NCBI RefSeq assembly: GCF_000690055.1
Contig: NZ_JJNZ01000065.1
Span: 1-64,000, forward strand
Direction: 5' to 3'
Length of the DNA: 64,000 nt
From: Pseudoalteromonas fuliginea
Lineage (GTDB): Bacteria > Pseudomonadota > Gammaproteobacteria > Enterobacterales > Alteromonadaceae
Positions 16,954 through 24,299 of the stretch are shown in pieces. The notes under the pieces are model-generated. The model was given only the letters and a program-made list of their open reading frames with translations. It was not told where the DNA came from and made no database searches. Positions within the stretch are counted from its first letter, which is position 1. Each line of letters begins with the position of its first letter. Position numbers and translations under genes: made by a program.

Positions 16954-16979
16954 GCTTAAAATATCTTTGTAGTATCAAT

Positions 16980-17010
16980 AAGCCCTGCCAGTTAATGTAG
17001 GGCTTTGTTA
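16980..17010 (+). terminator. Terminator-like hairpin between iscA and hscB
   Basis: Stem AAGCCCT (16980-16986) / AGGGCTT (16999-17005), loop of 12 nt, followed by TGTTATTTTT. It splits the isc operon into iscRSUA and hscBA-fdx. It may be a partial terminator giving lower expression of the chaperone part, or a complete one if hscB has its own promoter. Confidence 0.6.
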
Positions 17011-17048
17011 TTTTTGAAATTAATTTCTGAATTTTATTGGTTGAAGTT

Positions 17049-17576
17049 ATGCGTTACTTTGAATTATTTGCAGTCCCCGTTGATTACAATATTGATTTAG
17101 CAACAGTTAACAAGCACTACTTGGAATTACAGCGTACTGTACATCCAGATCGCCACGCGAATGCGAGCAGCCGCGATAAGTTAATGGCCGTGCAAAGCGC
17201 CGCCGAAATTAACGATGCGTTGCAAATATTAAAGCACCCAGTAAAGCGTGCCGAGTATATGCTGAGCGAGCTAGGCGTTGATATTCGTGCAGAGCAGCAA
17301 ACCTTGCAAGATCCAATGTTTTTAATGCAACAAATGGAACTTCGCGAAGAACTTGAAGAGCTAACATCAGCAAGCGATCCTGATACTGCGATTGCAAATT
17401 TTGAAAAACAAATTAAGCAACTAAACACGCAGTACAGTGCACAACTTGCCGATCAACTCGCAAGTAACGATGAGCAGCAATATCAACTTGCCGCTGATAA
17501 TATTCGTAAACTGAAGTTTGTTTATAAGTTACGTGACGAACTAGAGCGTATTGAAGACAGTTTATTTGACGATTAA
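17049..17576 (+). CDS. hscB: Fe-S assembly co-chaperone HscB (Hsc20)
   Basis: J-domain co-chaperone that brings IscU to HscA and stimulates its ATPase. The J domain is at the N-terminus with the essential HPD in TVHPDRHAN; the C-terminal three-helix IscU-binding domain follows. The ATG at 17049 gives MRYFELFAVPVDYNID, aligning with the E. coli start MDYFTLF and a 175-residue length. An in-frame TTG 12 nt upstream is less likely. It is 95 nt after iscA, beyond the hairpin. Confidence 0.95.
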   Translation: MRYFELFAVPVDYNIDLATVNKHYLELQRTVHPDRHANASSRDKLMAVQSAAEINDALQILKHPVKRAEYMLSELGVDIRAEQQTLQDPMFLMQQMELREELEELTSASDPDTAIANFEKQIKQLNTQYSAQLADQLASNDEQQYQLAADNIRKLKFVYKLRDELERIEDSLFDD

Positions 17577-17617
17577 TTACTTGCTGCAAAGCGAGCAACA
17601 CGAGTTTAAAGAGCATT

Positions 17618-19480
17618 ATGGCATTATTGCAAATTGCTGAGCCGGGGCAGAGCGCGGCACCACACGAACATAAACTAGCGATTGGTATTGACCTTGGTAC
17701 AACCAATTCATTAGTTGCAACAGTGCAAAGTGGCGAAGCCCGCACGTTGACTGATGATCTTGGCGCGGCTATGTTACCGTCGGTTGTTCGTTATCAAGCA
17801 GGCGGTATTACTGTTGGCGCAGAGGCTGCTCAAGCAGCAACGCAAGACCCTGCTAATACACTTATTTCGGTTAAGCGTTTTTTAGGTAAAACTCAGGCTG
17901 AAATAGAGCAAAGTTATGGGCAACTACCGTATGAATTTTGTGAGCACAATGGTGCGTTAGCAATAGAAACTGCGGCAGGTAAAATCAGTCCAATTAAAGC
18001 ATCAAGCCATATTTTAGCTGCACTAAAAGCACGAGCTGAGCAAAGTTTTGGCAACCAAGAAATTTTAGGGGCGGTAATTACAGTACCTGCGTACTTTGAT
18101 GACGCACAGCGCCAAAGTACTAAAGATGCCGCAGAACTTGCTGGTATTAACGTACTGCGTTTATTAAACGAGCCAACAGCAGCAGCCGTTGCCTATGGTT
18201 TAGATTCTGGCCAAGAAGGCATTATTGCTGTTTACGATTTAGGCGGTGGTACATTTGATATATCAGTACTTAGATTACACCAAGGTGTGTTTGAAGTAAT
18301 GGCAACCGGTGGCGACTCTAGCCTCGGCGGCGATGACTTTGACTCGCTCCTTGTTGATTACTTTAAGCAGCAAACTGGTGTGTCGGCGTTATCGTCTTCA
18401 GTTTTACGTTTATTCATCAATAAAGCAAAAGCGTGTAAAGAAGCATTAAGCCAATACGCTAAAGTAAACGTGGGTCTTGAGTTTGACGATCAAAAATACA
18501 CAGTAGAAGTAACGCGCGAAACGTTTGACGAAATGGCTATGCCGCTGGTTAAAAAAACACTGCGTTCGTGTCGTCGTGCTGTAAAAGATGCTGGCATAGA
18601 AAACGAAGAAATACTGCAAGTTATTATGGTAGGCGGCTCAACCCGTATGCCATTAGTACGTAGCCAAGTACAAAGTTTTTTTGATAAAGAGCCGCTAACT
18701 TCAATCGATCCTGATCGTGTTGTAGCCTTAGGTGCCGCGCTTCAAGCCGACGTGTTAATTGGCAATAAGCCAGATTCTGACATGTTATTGCTTGATGTAT
18801 TACCGTTATCACTGGGCCTTGAAACGATGGGTGGTTTGGTTGAAAAAATCATCCCACGCAATACGACGATTCCGGTAGCACGCGCACAAGAATTTACAAC
18901 GTTTAAAGATGGCCAAACAGCCATGTCATTACATGTGCTGCAAGGTGAGCGTGAGCTTGTTGATGATTGTCGATCGCTTGCTAAGTTTAGCTTAAAAGGT
19001 ATTCCACCAATGGCGGCAGGCGCTGCGCATATTCGTGTAACCTTTAAAGTTGATGCAGATGGCTTATTAAGTGTTTCAGCTATGGAAAAATCAACAGGTG
19101 TACAAGCTGAGATTCAGGTTAAGCCTTCGTTTGGTTTATCTGATGACCAAGTAGCTAACATGCTAAAAGAGTCAATGAGCAACGCCAAAGGCGACATGCA
19201 AGCACGTATGCTTAAAGAGCAACAAGTAGAAGCGTTGCGCGTAATTGAGGCGCTTAATGCATCACTTGCAAGCGATGGAGCATTGCTTGACGATACGCAA
19301 CTAGCTAACTTACGCGCTGAAATTGCAGAACTGGTAAAAGTGCGCGAAAATGCACAAGAGCCTAGTGAAATTAAAGCAGCTATCGAAAAAGTCGATAATG
19401 CGAGTAGCGATTTTGCATCGCGTAGAATGGATGCATCAATTAAAAAGGCCCTTACAGGGCAGTCAGTAGACAACATTTAA
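17618..19480 (+). CDS. hscA: Fe-S assembly Hsp70 chaperone HscA
   Basis: Specialised Hsp70 that releases clusters from IscU in an ATP-dependent manner. The ATPase domain shows AIGIDLGTTNSLVA, AVITVPAYFDDAQRQSTKDA, VYDLGGGTFDISVL and VMVGGSTRMPLVR; the substrate-binding domain begins about residue 390 (LLLDVLPLSLGLETMGG). Its 620 residues match HscA (616 in E. coli), and like HscA it lacks the DnaK-type acidic EEVD-like tail. It lies 41 nt after hscB and 11 nt before fdx. Confidence 0.97.
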   Translation: MALLQIAEPGQSAAPHEHKLAIGIDLGTTNSLVATVQSGEARTLTDDLGAAMLPSVVRYQAGGITVGAEAAQAATQDPANTLISVKRFLGKTQAEIEQSYGQLPYEFCEHNGALAIETAAGKISPIKASSHILAALKARAEQSFGNQEILGAVITVPAYFDDAQRQSTKDAAELAGINVLRLLNEPTAAAVAYGLDSGQEGIIAVYDLGGGTFDISVLRLHQGVFEVMATGGDSSLGGDDFDSLLVDYFKQQTGVSALSSSVLRLFINKAKACKEALSQYAKVNVGLEFDDQKYTVEVTRETFDEMAMPLVKKTLRSCRRAVKDAGIENEEILQVIMVGGSTRMPLVRSQVQSFFDKEPLTSIDPDRVVALGAALQADVLIGNKPDSDMLLLDVLPLSLGLETMGGLVEKIIPRNTTIPVARAQEFTTFKDGQTAMSLHVLQGERELVDDCRSLAKFSLKGIPPMAAGAAHIRVTFKVDADGLLSVSAMEKSTGVQAEIQVKPSFGLSDDQVANMLKESMSNAKGDMQARMLKEQQVEALRVIEALNASLASDGALLDDTQLANLRAEIAELVKVRENAQEPSEIKAAIEKVDNASSDFASRRMDASIKKALTGQSVDNI

Positions 19481-19491
19481 GAGAGATTAGA

Positions 19492-19830
19492 ATGCCACAA
19501 ATTGTTTTTCTTCCACATCCTGAATTATGTCCTGACGGCGCTGCAATTGAAGCACCAACAGGCCAAACGGTACTCGACGCTGCACTTAAAAATGGTATTA
19601 GCATTGCGCATGCCTGTGAAAAGTCGTGTGCATGTACTACGTGTCACTTAGTGATTCGTGAAGGATTTGATTCACTTGACGAAAGTGATGAGCTAGAAGA
19701 TGACATGCTAGATAAAGCATGGGGTTTAGAGCCTGAATCGCGCCTTGGTTGCCAAGCAATTATAAGAGATGAAGACCTAGTGGTTGAAATACCTAAGTAC
19801 AATCTCAATATCGTTAATGAAGAGCACTAG
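19492..19830 (+). CDS. fdx: Isc-type [2Fe-2S] ferredoxin
   Basis: Adrenodoxin-type ferredoxin that supplies electrons for cluster assembly. Ligands are C42, C48, C51 (ACEKSCACTTCHLV) and C87 (RLGCQAII); C46 is the extra conserved cysteine seen in E. coli Fdx. It has 112 residues. It is the last gene of the operon: a strong terminator follows at once and no iscX-like reading frame is present downstream, unlike E. coli. Confidence 0.97.
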   Translation: MPQIVFLPHPELCPDGAAIEAPTGQTVLDAALKNGISIAHACEKSCACTTCHLVIREGFDSLDESDELEDDMLDKAWGLEPESRLGCQAIIRDEDLVVEIPKYNLNIVNEEH

Positions 19831-19850
19831 TTTTTAACGATGTATATATT

Positions 19851-19882
19851 AAAAGCCGCTGTTTGATACAGCGGCTTTTTTG
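19851..19882 (+). terminator. Rho-independent terminator of the isc operon
   Basis: Stem AAAAGCCGCTG (19851-19861) / CAGCGGCTTTT (19869-19879), loop TTTGATA, running into a T tract. It lies 20 nt after the fdx stop. Confidence 0.92.
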
Positions 19883-19890
19883 TTTGTGAA

Positions 19891-20665
19891 TTGCAGGCGT
19901 GACGAGCAAAGCTCGTATGTTATTTGTAGACGCAAAGCTTGCTGGCGTTATGTGTTTTAACTCTAGGTTATAAATATAGAAGCTGCGCTTCTCACGTGAG
20001 CAAGCTCAACGTCTACAGCAAATTTTAAATTATATATTTATTTTGTAGACGCACAGCTTGCTTGCGTGATGTGTTTTAACTCTAAGTTATAAATATAGAA
20101 GCTGCGCTTCTCACGAGAGCAAGCTCAACGTCTACAGCAAATTTAAAATTATATATTTATTTTGTAGACGCACAGCTTGCTGGCGTGATGTGTTTTGGCT
20201 CAAGAGTAAAAATATAGAAGCTGCGCTTCTCACGTGAGCAAGCTCAACGCCTACAGCAAATTTAAAATTATATATTTATTTTGTAGACGCACAGCTTGCT
20301 GGCGTGATGTGTTTTAGCTCAAGGGCAAAAATATAGAAGCTGCGCTTCTCACGTGAGCAAGCTCAACGTCTACAGCACATTTAAAATTATATATGTATGT
20401 TGTAGACGCACAGCTTGCTGGCGTGATGTGTTTTGGCTCAAGAGTAAAAATATAGAAGCTGCGCTTCTCACGTGAGCAAGCTCAACGTCTACAGCAAATT
20501 TTAAATTATACATTTATGTTGTAGACGCACAGCTTGCTGGCGTGATGTGTTTTGGCTCAAGGGCAAAAATATAGAAGCTGCGCTTCTCACGTGAGCAAGC
20601 TCAACGTCTACAGCAAAGTTTAAATTATATATTTATGTTGTAGACGCACAGCTTGCTGGCGTGAC
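19891..20665. repeat. Tandem array of six 119-bp imperfect palindromic units plus partial ends
   Basis: Units start with TGTAGACGC at 19925, 20044, 20163, 20282, 20401 and 20520, exactly 119 bp apart; a truncated seventh starts at 20639 and a degenerate piece precedes the first. Each unit has a left arm (TGTAGACGCACAGCTTGCTGG...) whose imperfect reverse complement closes it (...GAGCAAGCTCAACGTCTACA). Inside is a hairpin GAAGCTGCGCTTC, and an AT-rich linker of about 26 bp joins units. Units 1-2 share one central variant (TAACTCTAGG...), units 3-6 another (GGCTCAAG...). No unit contains a coding frame. It is not a CRISPR: there are no unique spacers. Function unknown. Confidence 0.93.
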
Positions 20666-20695
20666 GAACTTAAAACGTAATTTTGGAGGTTTATT

Positions 20696-22123
20696 TTGAG
20701 TAATCTTATTTTCTCAGACTCATTTATTAACGGCGGATTTTATAAAACTAATACGCGCTTTAGCGTGAACGATCCCGCTACCGAAAAAAGTATTGTTGAA
20801 GTAAGCGATATTGACGAGCAGGGTGTAAATAGCGCAATAACCGCAGCTCAAGGGGCTTTTGTTAAGTTAAAAGAGACGAATGCGACTGAGCGAAGTGAAA
20901 CCTTGATGCGCTGGTATGAGCTAGTTATAAAGCACAAGCAAACACTCGCAGAGCTGATGACTAAAGAGCAAGGCAAGCCGCTCAAAGAATCCCTTGGCGA
21001 AATTAACTACGGTGCAGGTTTTATCAAATGGTTTGCAGAAGAAGCCAAACGTAGTTACGGAGATGTAATTCCGCCAACAGATGACTCGCATCGTTTAACT
21101 AGCTTTAAGCAGCCTGTAGGTGTTGTAGCTGGTATTACGCCATGGAACTTCCCTGTTGCTATGGTTACTCGTAAAGTAGCGCCAGCTTACGCTGCGGGCT
21201 GTAGCTTTATACTTAAACCTTCTGAACATACGCCACTATGCGCTATCGCACTTGCTTATCTGGCCGATCAAGCTGGTTTTGTTAAAGGTGCATTTAATGT
21301 ACTGGTTTCACAAGATGCCAAAACAGTAGGCAAAATGTTAACCGACTCAGACGTTGTGCGTAAGTTTACATTTACTGGCTCTACCGGTGTAGGTAAGCAA
21401 TTACTATCGCAGTGTGCAAGCACAATCAAGCGTACTTCAATGGAGCTGGGCGGCAATGCGCCTTTTATCATTTTTGATAATGCAGATTTAGATGAAGCTG
21501 TTGAAGGGCTAATGGCGGCTAAATTTAGAAATAGTGGGCAGGCGTGTGTTGCTGCAAACCGTATTTTTATACAACGTAATATTATCGACAAAGTACTGTC
21601 AAAAATCACGCCTAAGGTTGCAGGGTTAAAAGTGGCAAATGGTTTTGAGGACGATGTTGATATTGGCCCACTCATTTACCCTAAAGCCAAAGAGAAAGTG
21701 CAGCAGTTAGTACAAGACGCACTCGATAAAGGCGCGACGCTGATTGGCGATAATAGTGACTTAGGTGGCAGCTTTCAAAACCCATTAATAGTGAATAATG
21801 TAACCACTGACATGGATATTTACCACGAAGAGGTATTTGGGCCAGTATTAACGGTTATTCCTTTTGATGAAGAAAGTGAAGTGCTTGCACTTGCCAACGA
21901 TGTACCATTTGGTCTAGCAGCTTATTTTTACAGCCAAAACATTAAGCAAGTCTACCGAATTAGTGAAGGGCTTGAATTTGGTATGATCGGCGTAAATGAA
22001 GGTGTTATATCAAATCCAGTAGCGCCATTTGGTGGCGTTAAACAATCAGGTTTAGGGCGTGAAGGCGGCCATCAAGGGCTTGATGAGTACTTAGAAGAAA
22101 AGTACGTGTGTATTAAAATTTAA
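20696..22123 (+). CDS. NAD(P)-dependent succinate-semialdehyde dehydrogenase family protein
   Basis: Aldehyde dehydrogenase superfamily enzyme closest in character to GabD, which oxidises succinate semialdehyde to succinate at the end of GABA degradation. Catalytic residues are E250 (SMELGGNAP) and C284 (NSGQACVAANR); the cofactor-binding FTGSTGVGKQLL and PWNFP are present. The 475-residue length and the C-terminal PFGGVKQSGLGREGG fit the family. The start is TTG at 20696, supported by an excellent GGAGG (20685-20689) 6 nt upstream and no better ATG. No gabT neighbours it, so another semialdehyde substrate is possible. The repeat array ends only 30 bp upstream, leaving little room for an ordinary promoter outside the repeats. 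Confidence 0.88.
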   Translation: MSNLIFSDSFINGGFYKTNTRFSVNDPATEKSIVEVSDIDEQGVNSAITAAQGAFVKLKETNATERSETLMRWYELVIKHKQTLAELMTKEQGKPLKESLGEINYGAGFIKWFAEEAKRSYGDVIPPTDDSHRLTSFKQPVGVVAGITPWNFPVAMVTRKVAPAYAAGCSFILKPSEHTPLCAIALAYLADQAGFVKGAFNVLVSQDAKTVGKMLTDSDVVRKFTFTGSTGVGKQLLSQCASTIKRTSMELGGNAPFIIFDNADLDEAVEGLMAAKFRNSGQACVAANRIFIQRNIIDKVLSKITPKVAGLKVANGFEDDVDIGPLIYPKAKEKVQQLVQDALDKGATLIGDNSDLGGSFQNPLIVNNVTTDMDIYHEEVFGPVLTVIPFDEESEVLALANDVPFGLAAYFYSQNIKQVYRISEGLEFGMIGVNEGVISNPVAPFGGVKQSGLGREGGHQGLDEYLEEKYVCIKI

Positions 22124-22234
22124 TAACGTCTTATTTACGCGGTTTATTTGCTTATAACGCTTAATTTATGGGCAAAAAACAAACTAACAGCTATGTTGTC
22201 AATATGGGTACAAGTGATTGTAAACGTAAATCTT

Positions 22235-22432
22235 TATAATCAATTTTTTATTACAATAATGTGGCAGATATATGATCTTTATCCTTTACTGTTGCCACAC
22301 AAGGCACTAAATGCTACCTTTGGCAGTATATTTTTTGTTAAAAAAATAAGACAAAAACTAATAAAAAGTAAAAGGATTTCTATAAGTAGAAATAACCCCG
22401 TGTGTAAATGCCACCGTAAGGTGGCATTTTTT
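22235..22432 (+). ncRNA. Possible small RNA or long 3' UTR ending in a strong terminator
   Basis: The 540-bp gap after the dehydrogenase gene has no convincing coding frame. It does hold a perfect -10 TATAAT (22235-22240, poor -35) and, downstream, a strong terminator: AAATGCCACC (22406-22415), loop GTAA, GGTGGCATTT (22420-22429), then T run. The terminator is 283 nt past the dehydrogenase stop. Either an RNA of roughly 185 nt starts at that -10, or the dehydrogenase mRNA has a long tail. The terminator is solid; the RNA gene is speculative. Confidence 0.3.
22406..22432 (+). terminator. Rho-independent terminator
   Basis: Ten-base-pair stem AAATGCCACC / GGTGGCATTT with GTAA tetraloop and a run of T. 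See the candidate transcript it would end. Confidence 0.88.
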
Positions 22433-22615
22433 TGTTCAAAATTTAAAAAGGTTAATTTTAGCAAAATAACTGGTAGAGAATTTTAAATTAAGCATTCAAT
22501 AATCAGATCTTTGGATAATAAATTTTTGCCTAGTTATAGCGTGATTTTCTTAACGTTAAATAGACTCTATATAAGCGAATTGGTATAACGTGTGAGGATT
22601 TTTAATTTTATTACA

Positions 22616-22652
22616 AACTGGTCTGTGTTATTTAAATCACACAAACCAGCTT
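22616..22652 (-). terminator. Terminator-like hairpin at the end of the minus-strand signalling operon
   Basis: Read on the minus strand, CTGGTTTGTGT pairs imperfectly with AACACAGACCAG around an AT-rich loop, followed by TTTGTAAT. It lies about 15 nt after the HD-GYP stop codon and could act in both directions. Confidence 0.5.
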
Positions 22653-22666
22653 TTGTAATAAATAGA

Positions 22667-24292
22667 TCAACGGATAGGTGAGTAACCGGGAAGGTTATCG
22701 AGGTCGACTTCATCTAGCTGCTCAGGTTTTGCATATTCATTGATGTAATGTTTATACACTTCGGATTCAATAAATACTGCAAAAATGTCTGCATCAAGAT
22801 GGTTCTGACTAACCATAGAGCCTAAAATATGCAAACATTCACTTACTGGTTTTGCTTTTTTGTATGGTCGGTCTACAGCCGAAAGAGCTTCAAAAATATC
22901 AGCGATAGCCATTAATCTAGCAGGTACTGACATTTGTTCTTTAGTCAATCCGCGAGGATAGCCTGTACCGTCAAGTTTTTCATGATGCCCTAGAGCATAC
23001 TCAGATACATTACTTAAATGCTTTGGAAACGGTAAGATATCTAAAATATTCTTAGTTATATCCATGTGGCGCTTCATAATGTCACGTTCACCTTGAGTAA
23101 GCGTACCACGCCGAATCATTAAGTTTTCAACTTCATTATCAGACAGTAATGGGATTTTTTCGCCATTAATTTTTAATTGATATTGGGTTGATATTCTTTG
23201 GATATGCGCCTGTTCTTCCTCACCTAAAAACTCTCCGCCAACGTTCACGCGTTGTAATAATGCACGATCTAATGCGAGTTGTTTCAGTTCGGTATCAAGC
23301 AATCGTTCAAATTGGAGTACTTCAATTGGCTTATTTTTTTTCATCGCAGAGATTATTTTCTGCTGATACGCTATTTTTAAATCTCTGCTAATTATTTCAA
23401 ATTTTGCATCGATAAATTTGATTCGATCAAAAATAGTTTCTAACTTTGTTGATTTTTCCATGACGTGGTCGGGAGTCGCAATTTTTCCACAATCATGTAG
23501 CCATCCTGCAATATCTAACTCATGGCGCTCTGCATCACTCATTTTAAATGTAGCAAGTGGGCCTTTATCTATTAGATGAACAGCATCGGCAAGCATCAAT
23601 GTTAATGCGGGTACTCGTTTGCAATGACCTCCTGTATGAGGTGACTTTTCATCTATCGCCATGGCAATAGCCTCAGCAAAAGTTGCAAACAACTCTTCCA
23701 TATCTTTAATTAGTGCAGAGTTTGTTAACGAAATAGCACCTAAAGAGGCGAAAGAACGAACTAGCGTAACAAGCTCCTCACTAAAAGGAATATTATTATT
23801 TTCGTCGTCTTTTACATTGATAAGTTGGATAACGCCAATAATATCATCAGCATGATCTTTTAAGGGAATAGTTAACATTGACTGGGTACGATAACCTGTA
23901 CGAGCATCCATAGCGCGAGCTGCGCTCATATCAAAAGGCAGTGCAGCATAAACATCAGGAATATTAATAACTTCCCCAGAATTAACCGCATGAGCAACAA
24001 TCGCTGTTTTATTTTCTTTTCCGTCGATAAAAAGATCTATATTAGGAAAATCAACAGGCTTACCTAAACGACCGCCTAAATACAGATCCAATGATTCATT
24101 AATAACCGTTTCAAACTTAAGTTGTTTGTTATCTGTAATCGAATAAATAGTCCCAGCATCTGAATTAGCTATAGACATAATTACTTGCAGTATATCATCG
24201 AGTAATTTACTCGAATCTTTTTCGGTTGTTAACCTAACGCTGATATCAATAAAGTGATGCAGGTTTATTTTATCTTTGATGTGCTGCGGCAT
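22667..24292 (-). CDS. GAF/HD-GYP domain protein, putative cyclic-di-GMP phosphodiesterase
   Basis: A GAF sensor (about residues 20-195; GTIYSITDNKQLKF, SMLTIPLKDHADDIIGVIQLIN) precedes an HD-GYP domain, the class that hydrolyses c-di-GMP to pGpG or GMP. Motifs: HTGGHCKRV, HD at 266-267 (AGWLHDCGKIATPDH) and HHEKLDGTGYP at 436-446. The two key motifs are about 170 residues apart instead of about 60: an insert of roughly 110 charged helical residues separates them. The ATG at 24292 lies 7 nt after the cyclase stop with GGA just upstream; the frame stays open into the cyclase gene but upstream starts lack support. It is the last gene of a six-gene unit. A role in turning over the neighbouring cyclase's product is possible but unproven. 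Confidence 0.88.
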   Translation of the reverse strand: MPQHIKDKINLHHFIDISVRLTTEKDSSKLLDDILQVIMSIANSDAGTIYSITDNKQLKFETVINESLDLYLGGRLGKPVDFPNIDLFIDGKENKTAIVAHAVNSGEVINIPDVYAALPFDMSAARAMDARTGYRTQSMLTIPLKDHADDIIGVIQLINVKDDENNNIPFSEELVTLVRSFASLGAISLTNSALIKDMEELFATFAEAIAMAIDEKSPHTGGHCKRVPALTLMLADAVHLIDKGPLATFKMSDAERHELDIAGWLHDCGKIATPDHVMEKSTKLETIFDRIKFIDAKFEIISRDLKIAYQQKIISAMKKNKPIEVLQFERLLDTELKQLALDRALLQRVNVGGEFLGEEEQAHIQRISTQYQLKINGEKIPLLSDNEVENLMIRRGTLTQGERDIMKRHMDITKNILDILPFPKHLSNVSEYALGHHEKLDGTGYPRGLTKEQMSVPARLMAIADIFEALSAVDRPYKKAKPVSECLHILGSMVSQNHLDADIFAVFIESEVYKHYINEYAKPEQLDEVDLDNLPGYSPIR

Positions 24293-24299
24293 ATTTCCA

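Noticed and set aside
19891..20665. CRISPR array
   Set aside because: The period is 119 bp with no unique spacers, each unit is a long inverted repeat, and there are no cas genes nearby.
22148..22486. 112-codon plus-strand reading frame downstream of the dehydrogenase gene
   Set aside because: Runs through a strong terminator hairpin, has no ribosome-binding site and encodes an unremarkable, low-complexity product.
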